Assembly: GCF_001297125.1 (NCBI RefSeq)
Contig: NZ_LHPC01000049.1
Span: 62,001 to 126,000, forward strand
Source: Pseudomonas sp. RIT-PI-q
Lineage (GTDB): Bacteria > Pseudomonadota > Gammaproteobacteria > Pseudomonadales > Pseudomonadaceae
DNA: 64,000 nucleotides
Reading direction: 5' to 3'
In this document: positions 17,136 to 25,371 of the stretch, piece after piece
Position numbering within the stretch: position 1 is the first letter of the stretch
How the letters are laid out: each line of letters opens with the position of its first letter
Program-made: the position numbers and the translations under genes
Notes under the pieces: generated by a model
Told to the model about the DNA's origin: nothing
Databases searched by the model: none
The model's input: the letters and a program-made list of their open reading frames with translations, nothing else

Positions 17136-18487
17136 GCCTCGACCTCCAGACCAAACGGCAGGGGTTTGATCGGCGCCTGAGCCCGCAAGCGGCCAATGTC
17201 GGACACATCACGTTGGCTTTCGCAGGCAATGATTTCCGCTGCTGCTGCGCCGCACATCCGGCCCTGACAGCGACCCATGCCGACGCGGCAGTGGGCTTTG
17301 ACCCGGTTGATTTCCCAATGGCCTTCGCGCACGACCTGGCGAATGTCTCCGGCCGCGACTTCCTCGCAACGGCAGATCATCACGTCATCCGCGACGTGAG
17401 TGGCCCAGTCTTCGGGAAAGGCGAAGGCCCGTTCCAGGCCCTGACGAAACTCGCCGATGCGCATCAGGGAATGTTCCAGGTGCGCGGGGCGCTCTGACGG
17501 GATCAGGTAGCCGATGTCTTCGAGCAACGCCAGGGCGGCCCGTTCACCGGCCATTTCGGCGGCGTCGGCACCCATGATGCCGGCGCCATCACCGGCCAGA
17601 TAAACCTCGGCGACACTGCTGCGACCGGCGCTGTCACGTTGCGGCAGCCAGGCGCGGGTGAGCGGGTTCCAGGCGAATGCGCAGCCGGGCAAGTCGGCGG
17701 GCTGGGTTTCACTGCGCAAGCCATGGGCGAAGGCGACGGCGTCGCAGTCGATGTGTTGCGGGCCTTTTGCGTTGCGCCAGCTCAGTGATTGCACGCGTTG
17801 TTGGCCGTTGATTTGGGTCAGGCTGGCGCCTTGATGCACCGGGATGCCATGGGCGGTCAGCCAGGCGCGGTAATAAATGCCTTTAGCCAGTGTGGCCGGT
17901 TGTGACAGCAGGCCGGGGAGGGCGCGGGCCTGAGCGCTGAACGGTGAACTGTCGAGCACCGCAACCACCTTCGCGCCGGCCTTGGCGTATTGATACGCCA
18001 CCAAATACAGCAACGGTCCGCTGCCGGCGAACACCACGCGTTCGCCGATGGCGCATCCCTGGAACTTCAGGGCGATCTGCGCCGCGCCGAGGCTGTAGAC
18101 CCCCGGCAGCGTCCAGCCGGGTACTGGCAGAATCCGGTCGGTGGCGCCCGTCGCGACAATCAGCCGGGAGAACGCCAAGCGTGCGGCACGGCCTTCATGC
18201 AAGGTGTCGAGAGCACCGTCTTCGGCATTCCACACCAGGGTCTCGGGGCGGTAATCGAGGTGCTCGCGCAGCTCGTCGATGGTTTGATGCAGCGCGCTGG
18301 CCTTGCTGGCTTCGAAGCCATACAGCTTGCCCGGTGAACGCTTGAAATTGGCCGGCTGACGCCGATAAATCTGCCCGCCACCACGCGCTGCTTCATCCAG
18401 CAAAACAGGACGCACGCCGTGAGCAACCAGGGTTTGCGCAGCACGGATCCCGGCGGGACCGGCGCCGACGATGACCACAGAATTCAT
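17132..18487 (-). CDS. FAD/NAD(P) oxidoreductase with BFD-like 2Fe-2S domain (subunit A type)
   Basis: A 451-residue flavoprotein with GxGxxG fold VVIVGAGPAGIRAAQ at the N-terminus, a second fold around VVFAGSGPLLYLVAYQYAKAG, and a C-terminal BFD-like 2Fe-2S site with Cys in MICRCEE and HCRVGMGRCQGRMCG. This matches HcnB/OoxA-type subunits. The chosen ATG (MNSVVIVG) at 18487 starts directly at the fold; a longer open frame upstream is REP DNA. It is separated from the 2Fe-2S subunit gene by a mosaic REP cluster inside the operon, and is translationally coupled to the next gene. Confidence 0.85.
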   Translation of the reverse strand: MNSVVIVGAGPAGIRAAQTLVAHGVRPVLLDEAARGGGQIYRRQPANFKRSPGKLYGFEASKASALHQTIDELREHLDYRPETLVWNAEDGALDTLHEGRAARLAFSRLIVATGATDRILPVPGWTLPGVYSLGAAQIALKFQGCAIGERVVFAGSGPLLYLVAYQYAKAGAKVVAVLDSSPFSAQARALPGLLSQPATLAKGIYYRAWLTAHGIPVHQGASLTQINGQQRVQSLSWRNAKGPQHIDCDAVAFAHGLRSETQPADLPGCAFAWNPLTRAWLPQRDSAGRSSVAEVYLAGDGAGIMGADAAEMAGERAALALLEDIGYLIPSERPAHLEHSLMRIGEFRQGLERAFAFPEDWATHVADDVMICRCEEVAAGDIRQVVREGHWEINRVKAHCRVGMGRCQGRMCGAAAAEIIACESQRDVSDIGRLRAQAPIKPLPFGLEVEA

Positions 18488-18519
18488 ACCCACCTCGGCT
18501 GTGTATGCTTGCGGGCCCC

Positions 18520-18660
18520 ATCGCGGGCAAGCCCGCTCCCCCCTTCGATTTGTGCCCGACACACCCCCCCTGTAGAAGCTGGTTTGCCAGCGAAGACGGC
18601 GGCCCATTCAACATCGAAGGTGGCTGACAGATTGCTATCGCGAGCAAGCTTGCTCCTACA
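18520..18660. repeat. mosaic of three REP units inside an operon
   Basis: Three REP-like units of different subfamilies follow each other: GCGGGCAAGCCCGC (about 18523), GGTTTGCCAGCG (about 18580) and GCGAGCAAGCTTGC (about 18640). They lie between the 2Fe-2S gene and the subunit A gene of one operon. Confidence 0.85.
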
Positions 18661-18674
18661 TTGGTTAGCGGTGT

Positions 18675-18965
18675 TCATAGCGAACGCCCCGGTTCACGGC
18701 TGATCTGCTGCCCGGCCTCAAGTAATGTCGAACAGGCCCGCACCCGGCGACCATCGCCCAGGCGTACCCAGCAGTCCTGACAGGCGCCCATCAGGCAAAA
18801 CCCGGCGCGGGGTTCGGCGCTGAAGTCGCTGCCGCGCAGGTGTTCGCTGCAGGTCAGCACCGCCGTCAGCACGGTGTCGCCGAGCAGGCCGCTGGCCGGT
18901 TGGCCGTCGAGGGTAAAGTCCAGGGCCGGGCGGTCGCCTTCGGCCAGTCGTTTCAGCAGAGCCAT
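18675..18965 (-). CDS. 2Fe-2S ferredoxin-like subunit of the amine/opine dehydrogenase
   Basis: A 96-residue protein with plant-type ferredoxin-like 2Fe-2S cysteines in GFCLMGACQDCWVRLGDG (C-x4-C-x2-C) and a fourth Cys in RVRACST. This arrangement matches HcnA and the small subunit of opine or hydroxyproline dehydrogenases. ATG at 18965 (MALLKRLAEG) gives the family length; the frame extends upstream into the permease gene. Only 7 bases separate it from the permease stop, so the dehydrogenase and importer are one operon. Confidence 0.85.
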   Translation of the reverse strand: MALLKRLAEGDRPALDFTLDGQPASGLLGDTVLTAVLTCSEHLRGSDFSAEPRAGFCLMGACQDCWVRLGDGRRVRACSTLLEAGQQISREPGRSL

Positions 18966-18972
18966 GGCGCCC

Positions 18973-19767
18973 TCATTGTTTACCCACCAGAACCCGATCC
19001 AGGCCATAGACCCGATCAAGCAAAATCATCGTCAACGCCGTCAGACCAATCACCAGTGCCGACACCGCCGCCATCATCGGATCGATGGATTCGGTGGCGT
19101 ACACGTACATCCGCACCGGCAAGGTTTGCGTGGCCGGCGAGGTGACGAAGATCGACAGCGTGACCTCGTCGAAACTGTTGATAAACGCCAGCAACCACCC
19201 TCCGGCGACCCCCGGCAGAATCATCGGCAAGGTGATCTGCCGGAACAGTGTGAAACGCCCGGCACCCAACGATTGCGCCGCATGTTCAGCACTGCGATCC
19301 AGACCGATCGCCGACGCCAGCACCAACCGCAACACATACGGCGTGATCACCAGCACGTGGGCAAAGATCAGCCAGCCGAAGCTGCCGTTCACCCCCATCA
19401 ATGCAAACAAGCGCAGCAACGCCACCCCCAGCACCAGGTGCGGAATGATGATCGGTGACAGAAACAGCCCGTTAAAAAAATCCCGGCCGGGGAATTCGAA
19501 ACGCGTGATCGCCAACGCTGCCGGCACCGCGATCAGCGTCGCCAACGTGGCGGCGCAGAACGCCAGGATCAGGCTGTTGTAGAACGCATCGACAAAGTCG
19601 GCACGCTCGAATACTGCGCGGAACCAGCGCAGGGAAAAGTCGGTGGTCGGCAAACTCAGGGTGTTTTCCGGGGTGAAGGCCACCAGGCACACCACCACCA
19701 GCGGCGCGAGCATGAACAGCACCACCAGGGCATGGAACAGCAGGGCGAAAGGACCGTTCTTGGACAT
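18973..19767 (-). CDS. ABC transporter permease (PotC type)
   Basis: A 264-residue inner-membrane permease with six predicted helices and the EAA loop typical of binding-protein-dependent importers (EHAAQSLGAGRFTLFRQITLPMI). The N-terminal GPFALLFHALVVLFMLAPLVVV and TLSLPTTDFSLRWFRAVF are typical of PotC-like permeases. Six bases separate it from the preceding permease gene. Confidence 0.88.
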   Translation of the reverse strand: MSKNGPFALLFHALVVLFMLAPLVVVCLVAFTPENTLSLPTTDFSLRWFRAVFERADFVDAFYNSLILAFCAATLATLIAVPAALAITRFEFPGRDFFNGLFLSPIIIPHLVLGVALLRLFALMGVNGSFGWLIFAHVLVITPYVLRLVLASAIGLDRSAEHAAQSLGAGRFTLFRQITLPMILPGVAGGWLLAFINSFDEVTLSIFVTSPATQTLPVRMYVYATESIDPMMAAVSALVIGLTALTMILLDRVYGLDRVLVGKQ

Positions 19768-19773
19768 GACGAG

Positions 19774-20643
19774 TTATCCCAATGACTTCTTGTAGCGGCC
19801 TTCGATCATCCGGTTCCACGACAGCATGATCAGCAGGTTGAGCAACAGCAGGGCCACGGCAATCGCGGCGCCCATCGGCCAGTTGAGCTCCGACAGGTAC
19901 TGGTCGTAGATCAGCGTCGCGACCATCTTCAGGCGGCGTCCGCCGAGCAAGCCGGGAATCGCGAACGAGCTGGCGGCGAGGCCGAACACGATCAACGTGC
20001 CGGAGAGCACACCGGGCATGATCTGCGGCAGCACCACTTGGCGCATCACCGTGAAATGGCTGGCGCCCAGCGACAACGCAGCCTGCTCGGCGGCCGGATC
20101 GAGTTTCTGCAACGAGGTCCAGACCGGAATGATCATGAACGGCAGCATCACGTGCACCAGCGCAATCACCACCGCGAACGGCGTGTAGAGCAGCTTCATT
20201 GGCGAGCCGCCGAAGGCTTGCAAGGTCTGGTTGACCAGGCCGTCGGCACCGAGCAACAGGCTCCAGCCGAAGGCGCGTACCACCACCGAAATCAACAGCG
20301 GCGTGAGGATCAGAATCAGGAAAATCGAGCGCCACGGCGCACCCATGCGGCTGAGGATGTAGGCCTCGGGCACACCGTTCACCACGCAGAGCAGGGTGGT
20401 CAGGGCGCTGATCCACATCGTGCGCAGAAAGATTTCGTAGAAGTACGGATCACCCAGCAGGCTGCTGTAATGATCGAGGGTGTAGGCGTCGCCGTTGATT
20501 CCCGAGCTGTAGTCGAAGACGTTGAACGACAGCAGCAGCGTCAGGCCCAACGGGATCACCAGCAAACCGAGGTACAAAGCCAGGGCCGGTGCCGATAGCC
20601 AATAACCCTGGCGGCCCTGACGAATGGAAACGAGCGTACTCAT
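19774..20643 (-). CDS. ABC transporter permease (PotB type)
   Basis: A 289-residue permease with several membrane helices and an EAA loop in EQAALSLGASHFTVMRQVVLPQI. FNVFDYSSGINGDAYTLDHY is a PotB-like extracytoplasmic segment. The start at 20643 (MSTLVSIRQG) overlaps the ATPase stop by 4 bases, indicating coupling. Confidence 0.88.
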   Translation of the reverse strand: MSTLVSIRQGRQGYWLSAPALALYLGLLVIPLGLTLLLSFNVFDYSSGINGDAYTLDHYSSLLGDPYFYEIFLRTMWISALTTLLCVVNGVPEAYILSRMGAPWRSIFLILILTPLLISVVVRAFGWSLLLGADGLVNQTLQAFGGSPMKLLYTPFAVVIALVHVMLPFMIIPVWTSLQKLDPAAEQAALSLGASHFTVMRQVVLPQIMPGVLSGTLIVFGLAASSFAIPGLLGGRRLKMVATLIYDQYLSELNWPMGAAIAVALLLLNLLIMLSWNRMIEGRYKKSLG

Positions 20644-21659
20644 GCCGACACCTCGTCGACACTCAGCACCCGCAACAGCGCAGCGTCCCAGTCCAGGCCA
20701 ACTGCCGTGCCCTCGCACATCGGTGCCGATCCGTCGTTGCGGCGCACCACGCTGAGTTCGCCCAGGGTCGTCGAGACGCCATACAACCATTGGCTGCCGA
20801 GAAAGAAGCGGCTGACGATGTTGCCTTGCAGACGGCCCTGACCTTTTTCCCGCAGGTCGATTTTTTCCGGGCGCAGGCTGAGGGTCAGTTCACCGCCACT
20901 GCGGACCTGGACCACACCTGCCTCATCACGCTCGCCGGGCAACAGGTTGGCCTTGCCGACGAACCCGGAAATGAACTCGGTGCGCGGGTGTTCGTAAAGG
21001 GTGTAAGGCGCGTCGATCTGGGTGATGCGCCCGGCCTGCATCACCACCACGCGGTCACTGATGGACAGCGCTTCGGACTGGTCGTGGGTGACCATCAACG
21101 TGGTGATCCCGACTTCGCGCTGGATGCGGCGGATTTCGAATTGCATCTCTTCGCGCAGGTTGGCGTCGAGGTTCGACAATGGTTCATCGAGCAGCAGCAC
21201 CGGTGGCTCGATCACCAGCGCGCGGGCCAGGGCAACCCGGTGGCGCTGGCCGCCGGACAATTCCCGTGGATAACGCTCGGCATGCTGGTCGAGCCGCACC
21301 AGTTTCAGCACCCGGTCGACCCGTTGCTGCAACTCGCCGTTGGGCACTTTGCGCATGCGCAGGCCGAAGGCGACGTTGTCTTTGACGGTCATGTGCGGAA
21401 ACAGCGCGTAACTCTGGAACACCACCCCCAAACCGCGACTGGCGGGGTTGGCGGGGGTGATGTCGCGACCGGCCAGCACGATGCGTCCGCTGCTGACTTC
21501 AACGAAGCCGGCGATCATTTGCAGGGGGGTGGTTTTACCGCAGCCGGAGGGGCCGAGCAGCGAGACGAACTCGCCTTTCTCGACCGAGAGGTTGGTGGCG
21601 ACGACGGCGTCGATCTCGCCATAACGTTTGCCGAGTCCTTCAAGTTGCACAAAAGCCAT
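20640..21659 (-). CDS. ABC transporter ATP-binding protein (PotA type)
   Basis: A 339-residue ATPase with Walker A LLGPSGCGKTTPLQM (Pro where Leu is usual after the double Thr), Q-loop VFQSYALFPHMTV, signature LSGGQRHRVALARAL, Walker B VLLLDEPLSNLD and switch His in VTHDQSEAL. A TOBE-like domain follows (GGELTLSLRPEKIDL). As first gene of the operon it faces the IclR regulator with 243 bases between them. Confidence 0.92.
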   Translation of the reverse strand: MAFVQLEGLGKRYGEIDAVVATNLSVEKGEFVSLLGPSGCGKTTPLQMIAGFVEVSSGRIVLAGRDITPANPASRGLGVVFQSYALFPHMTVKDNVAFGLRMRKVPNGELQQRVDRVLKLVRLDQHAERYPRELSGGQRHRVALARALVIEPPVLLLDEPLSNLDANLREEMQFEIRRIQREVGITTLMVTHDQSEALSISDRVVVMQAGRITQIDAPYTLYEHPRTEFISGFVGKANLLPGERDEAGVVQVRSGGELTLSLRPEKIDLREKGQGRLQGNIVSRFFLGSQWLYGVSTTLGELSVVRRNDGSAPMCEGTAVGLDWDAALLRVLSVDEVSA

Positions 21660-21835
21660 AACTGCGCTCCACCTGAGATTGTTATGCGCGGCCTGAGGTC
21701 GCGCTTTTTTGTATGGGCAGATACGAAAAGAGGTTGCTGGGTGCGTTGGCGCTCGACGTGGGTCGGCTGCCGCTGTTGTTCGAATCGCCCCTGATGGACG
21801 CAGAGTAGGACGAAGACTAGGATGGGCTCAATGGC

Positions 21836-21865
21836 CTATTTCACTGAAGCGATGACTATTTTCAG
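21836..21865. promoter_or_regulatory. candidate IclR operator, direct repeats
   Basis: CTATTTCACTGAA at 21836 and CTATTTTCAG at 21856 form a direct repeat with a 20-base period just upstream of the IclR start and on the promoter side of the ABC operon. Assignment to the IclR protein is inferred from position. Confidence 0.35.
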
Positions 21866-21902
21866 TTTCATTCGGTGAGTAAATTAATTATCGAGATAAC
21901 CC

Positions 21903-22739
21903 ATGTCAGATTCCATTGAGCGGAATGAAAACAAAAATGAAGTCGGTGTCGGCGCGGTCTCAAGGCTGTTTGCCGTGCTGCGCAGCCTGGGGGACACCGT
22001 CGAGGGCGGGGAGCGCGTGACGCAACTGGCTCAACGCATCGGGTTGTCGCAACCGACCACCCACCGCCTGCTGCGCAGCCTGATGGACGAGGGTATGGTC
22101 GAGCAGGATGCACGCAGCAAACGCTATCGCCTGAGCCTGGAGTTTTTTGCCCTGGCCGCTCGCGCCGGCAACAGCGGCAACCTGCGCGAACTGGTGCGGC
22201 CGGCGTTGCTGCGGCTGTCGGCGTCGTTGGGCGATTCGTTGTTTTTGCTGGCACGCAGTGGCTTCGATGCGATCTGCCTGGACCGCAGTGAAGGACCGTT
22301 TCCGATTCGCACGTTTACCGGGGATATCGGTGGCCGAGTGGCGCTGGGCGTGGGGCAGGGCAGCCTGGCGATTCTGGCGTTTCTGCCGGAGGAGGAGCGC
22401 GACACGGTGATTCACTACAACCTGCCGCGGTTGAAGGATTTCCACCTGTACGACGAGGTGTTCCTGCGCTCGGAAGTCGAGAACGTGCGCAAACTCGGCT
22501 ATGCAGGGCGCAACACTGGCGTGTTGCAAGGCATGGCCGGGGTGGCTGTGCCAATTCTGGACCGTGAAGGGCGGGCCGTGGCGGCGTTGAGCGTGGCGAC
22601 CGTGAGTGATCGACTCGGCCCGGATCGCTTGCCGACAGTGGTGGAAATGCTCAAGCGCGAAGCGGCGCTGATCGGGCCGCGGATCAATCCGTTTGATCCG
22701 TTGTTGCGCAGGCCTTCGCAAGTGTTTGGCCAGGGTTGA
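21903..22739 (+). CDS. IclR-family transcriptional regulator
   Basis: A 278-residue regulator with an N-terminal HTH (VTQLAQRIGLSQPTTHRLLRSLMDEGMV, about residues 40-67) and a C-terminal IclR effector domain with RTFTGDIGGRVALGVGQGSLAIL and GVLQGMAGVAVPILD. It is read divergently from the Pot-type ABC/dehydrogenase operon, so it most likely represses or activates that operon in response to its substrate or breakdown product. Confidence 0.9.
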   Translation: MSDSIERNENKNEVGVGAVSRLFAVLRSLGDTVEGGERVTQLAQRIGLSQPTTHRLLRSLMDEGMVEQDARSKRYRLSLEFFALAARAGNSGNLRELVRPALLRLSASLGDSLFLLARSGFDAICLDRSEGPFPIRTFTGDIGGRVALGVGQGSLAILAFLPEEERDTVIHYNLPRLKDFHLYDEVFLRSEVENVRKLGYAGRNTGVLQGMAGVAVPILDREGRAVAALSVATVSDRLGPDRLPTVVEMLKREAALIGPRINPFDPLLRRPSQVFGQG

Positions 22740-22766
22740 ACACGACTTGGAAACCTGCACAAATCT

Positions 22767-22858
22767 CTGTGGGAGCGGGCTTGCCCGCGATGACGGCGGC
22801 AAATCCAACATTGATGGTGGCTGACAGTTTGCTATCGCGGGCAAGCCCTCTCCCACAG
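22767..22858. repeat. REP pair, GCGGGC family
   Basis: Facing GCGGGC units lie between the convergent IclR and anti-sigma genes. Confidence 0.9.
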
Positions 22859-22871
22859 GATTGCGCTGTGA

Positions 22872-23624
22872 TCAAAACCGCAAGGTTTGCTTGAGCATTT
22901 GCGCCGCTGGTGTATCGCTCGGGCTGACCATCGCGTAGTTGTAGCCGCCCCCCGACCAATACTCGGCCTGCAACTCGCCATCGCTGCGACTGCCCCTCGG
23001 CAACAGGTAGTTTTTCGGCCCCGGCGGTCGCACGTAGAAGCTGACCTTGTGCCCGCTGTGGTCCTCGTAAACCACCATCGCCGCTGGCCCTTGCTCGGTG
23101 CTGAGCAGGCGCCCGCTGACCGGTTTGAAACCTGCGCCCGAGAGGTCCGGCAAGCGATTGGCCTGGGTGAAATAACGGTCGAGCCAGCCCTGCATATCGC
23201 CGTCGTCGCTGACCTTGTAGTCGGCCGGCAACATCCCTTGCTGGGCAAACAGACGGTACGCCTGCATCGCATCGGCCATCGGCAGCGCGGCGCTGAGAAG
23301 GGTCATTTCCCGCGCTTGCCAGCCACTCAACCCGCCGACACTGACCGCAATCAGCAACACGGCGGCGCTGGCCAGGTGGCGGCGCGATTGCCGTTTCAGG
23401 CGGTGGCGAATCAGCGCCGGGTCGAGGTCCGGATTGGCCGGTTGCTGCAACGCACCACCGAGTGCCGCGCGCAGTTGCTGGGCGTCCTGTTGCCAGGCAC
23501 GTACCTGCGCGGCAACTTCCGCGTTGCTTGCCAGAAAAGTGTCCACCAGACGTCGGTCGGCATCGCTGAGCTGATGGTCGACGTAGGCGTGCAGGTCATG
23601 CTCGCTTGGGGGCATGCTGATCAT
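22872..23624 (-). CDS. anti-sigma factor, single-pass membrane
   Basis: A 250-residue anti-sigma factor. The N-terminal cytosolic part (HDLHAYVDHQLSDADRRLVDTFL) has the zinc-less anti-sigma helix bundle pattern. One membrane segment (HLASAAVLLIAVSVGGLSGW, about residues 83-102) leads to a periplasmic domain of about 145 residues with no known catalytic motif. The ATG overlaps the sigma-factor stop by 4 bases (ATGA), giving matched translation, and GGAG lies 7 bases before it. The periplasmic domain probably senses an oxidant or membrane signal; that is inference. Confidence 0.88.
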   Translation of the reverse strand: MISMPPSEHDLHAYVDHQLSDADRRLVDTFLASNAEVAAQVRAWQQDAQQLRAALGGALQQPANPDLDPALIRHRLKRQSRRHLASAAVLLIAVSVGGLSGWQAREMTLLSAALPMADAMQAYRLFAQQGMLPADYKVSDDGDMQGWLDRYFTQANRLPDLSGAGFKPVSGRLLSTEQGPAAMVVYEDHSGHKVSFYVRPPGPKNYLLPRGSRSDGELQAEYWSGGGYNYAMVSPSDTPAAQMLKQTLRF

Positions 23625-24127
23625 TTGAGTCTCCGCAGGGAAGGGCGGGTGATTTCGCCGTCGCTGAGTTGGCGCAAGGCCTGACGGGCGCGGGACAGGC
23701 GGGACATCACGGTGCCGGTGGGGACGTCGAGAATCTCGGCGACCTCCTTGTAGCTCAAGCCTTCCACCGACACCCAGAGCAGCAGCGCGCGCTGTTCGGT
23801 CGGGAGTTGATCGAAGGCTTTGAGGGTCGATTGGGCAATCACGGTGCGTTCCACCGACGGCTGCGCATCGTCACGTCCGGTAAAGAATTCGAGCATCCGC
23901 GCATACCGCCGCGAGCGCCGGTGGGCATCGAGAAACTGTCGATAAAGGATCGAAAACAGCCAGGCGCGCAAATCGCCCTCGGGGCGTTTGTCGGCCCAAC
24001 TCGACAGCGCCCGTTCCAGACTCGCCTGCACCAGATCGTCGGCGCTGCTGGGATTGCGCGTCAGCGATACGGCAAACCGGCGCAATCTGGGAATGATTTC
24101 TCTCAGTTGTTCGTCGATATCGTTCAT
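23621..24127 (-). CDS. ECF (extracytoplasmic function) RNA polymerase sigma factor
   Basis: A 168-residue ECF sigma factor. Region 2 is LRRFAVSLTRNPSSADDLVQASLERAL with RAWLFSILYRQFLDAHRRSRRYARM; region 4 is FDQLPTEQRALLLWVSVEGLSYKEVAEILDVPTGTVMSRLSRARQ. It heads a two-gene operon with its anti-sigma factor. A GGAATAA-N14-CGTCT promoter on the minus strand lies about 36 bases upstream of the start, and the same promoter points the other way toward the catalase gene. ATG at 24127 (MNDIDEQ) is preferred over 24145. Confidence 0.92.
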   Translation of the reverse strand: MNDIDEQLREIIPRLRRFAVSLTRNPSSADDLVQASLERALSSWADKRPEGDLRAWLFSILYRQFLDAHRRSRRYARMLEFFTGRDDAQPSVERTVIAQSTLKAFDQLPTEQRALLLWVSVEGLSYKEVAEILDVPTGTVMSRLSRARQALRQLSDGEITRPSLRRLK

Positions 24128-24162
24128 GAACTTTTTTCTAGTCACTACGCTGTGGACTAGGA

Positions 24163-24188
24163 AGACGCCCGGTGTCCGAGGTTATTCC
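24163..24188 (-). promoter_or_regulatory. ECF-type promoter of the sigma/anti-sigma operon
   Basis: On the minus strand GGAATAA (24188-24182) is followed after 14 bases by CGTCT (24167-24163). The spacing and boxes equal those of the opposing promoter at 24217-24242, which supports autoregulation by the ECF factor. Confidence 0.75.
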
Positions 24189-24210
24189 ACGCCTGAAAAA
24201 ATAAATACCG

Positions 24211-24232
24211 CACGAGGGAATAAACCCTCGTG
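24211..24232. promoter_or_regulatory. 8-base perfect dyad over the catalase promoter -35
   Basis: CACGAGGG, 6 bases, CCCTCGTG: a perfect inverted repeat that includes the GGAATAA box. It may be an operator for a second regulator, or only a hairpin. Confidence 0.45.
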
Positions 24233-24242
24233 GGGTTCGTCT
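24217..24242 (+). promoter_or_regulatory. ECF-type promoter of the catalase-b561 operon
   Basis: GGAATAA (24217-24223), 14 bases, CGTCT (24238-24242), about 44 bases before the catalase ATG. Its twin points the other way at 24163-24188. Confidence 0.75.
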
Positions 24243-24285
24243 GCTTGATTCTTCTCACTTGTGGCCGATGGCCCTGGAGTCATTC

Positions 24286-25371
24286 ATGGTAGATCGTTCA
24301 TCACCGCCCACCCGGCCACCGCTGAGTACCGCAAACTTGATAGTGCGTTTGGCCGGCATTGCCGTGGTTGTCGCCGTTGTGGCCGGGGCTTTTGCCTACG
24401 TCAATGGCACCTTTGACCCACAGCGCCTGACGCCGAAAAAGCTGATCAATGTGTTGGAGACCAACAACGGTGTGCACCCGGGGTTTCGACGTAATCACTC
24501 CAAAGGGGTGTGCGTGATCGGGCATTTCGAGAGCAGCGGCGAGGCGCGCAGCTATTCCACTGCACAGGTATTCAATGACCCGCGGACCCCGGTGGTAGGA
24601 CGTTTCGCTCTGCCGGCCGGTAATCCTTATGCGCCGGACAACAGCGTGCCGATCCGCAGCCTGGCGCTGCGTTTCACCCAAGCCAACGGCCAACAATGGC
24701 GCACCGGAATGAACAGCATGCCGGTGTTCCCGGTGGGCACGCCCGAAGCGTTCTATCAATTGCAGCAAGCCCAATCGCCAGACCCGGCCACCGGTAAACC
24801 GAATCCGGCGGCCGTGCCCGCGTTCTTTGGTTCGCATCCGGAAGCCGCGCCGTTTCTGGACTGGATCAAAACCGCCAAACCGTCGGCCAGTTACGTGACG
24901 GAAACCTACAACAGCGTCAATGCGTTTTACCTGGTGAACGCGTCCGGGCAACGGCAGGCGGTGCGCTGGAGCATGGTGCCGGTAGCGCAGGATGCGGCGG
25001 GCGCAACGGCGCCGGAGGGCGGCGAGTTCCTGGAGAAAGACCTGGTGCAACGTATGTCCGCAGGGCCGTTGCGTTGGCAGTTGAACATCACCCTGGCCAA
25101 CCCCGGCGATCCGGTCAACGATGCGAGCAAGGCCTGGCCCGACGGCCGCAAGGTGCTGAATGCCGGGACCCTGGTACTCGAAAGCACCCAACCACAACTC
25201 AACGGCGAGTGCCGTGACATCAACTACGACCCGCTGGTATTGCCGGCCGGGATCGAAGGTTCCGACGACCCGCTGCTCGCCGCGCGTTCAGCCGGTTACG
25301 CCAGTTCCTATTTGCGTCGCACCAGCGAAGTCAGCCAGTTGCCCGCCGCTAAACAGGAGGCTAAACAATGA
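24286..25371 (+). CDS. membrane-anchored catalase-related peroxidase (SrpA type)
   Basis: A 361-residue protein with one N-terminal membrane segment (IVRLAGIAVVVAVVAGAFAYV) followed by a compact catalase core of about 310 residues facing the periplasm. The distal His is in GFRRNHSKGVCVIGHFE. A proximal Arg-x3-Tyr arrangement is visible in ARSAGYASSYLRR near the C-terminus. Full catalases are about 480 residues or more; this short form suggests peroxidase use with an electron donor. The next gene, a cytochrome b561, overlaps it by 4 bases and is the obvious donor. GGAG lies 7 bases before ATG 24286. Confidence 0.87.
   Translation: MVDRSSPPTRPPLSTANLIVRLAGIAVVVAVVAGAFAYVNGTFDPQRLTPKKLINVLETNNGVHPGFRRNHSKGVCVIGHFESSGEARSYSTAQVFNDPRTPVVGRFALPAGNPYAPDNSVPIRSLALRFTQANGQQWRTGMNSMPVFPVGTPEAFYQLQQAQSPDPATGKPNPAAVPAFFGSHPEAAPFLDWIKTAKPSASYVTETYNSVNAFYLVNASGQRQAVRWSMVPVAQDAAGATAPEGGEFLEKDLVQRMSAGPLRWQLNITLANPGDPVNDASKAWPDGRKVLNAGTLVLESTQPQLNGECRDINYDPLVLPAGIEGSDDPLLAARSAGYASSYLRRTSEVSQLPAAKQEAKQ

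Noticed and set aside
16020..18965. hcnABC (hydrogen cyanide synthase)
   Set aside because: Subunit order is similar, but the genes sit in an ABC importer operon with an IclR regulator, which fits a catabolic dehydrogenase better.
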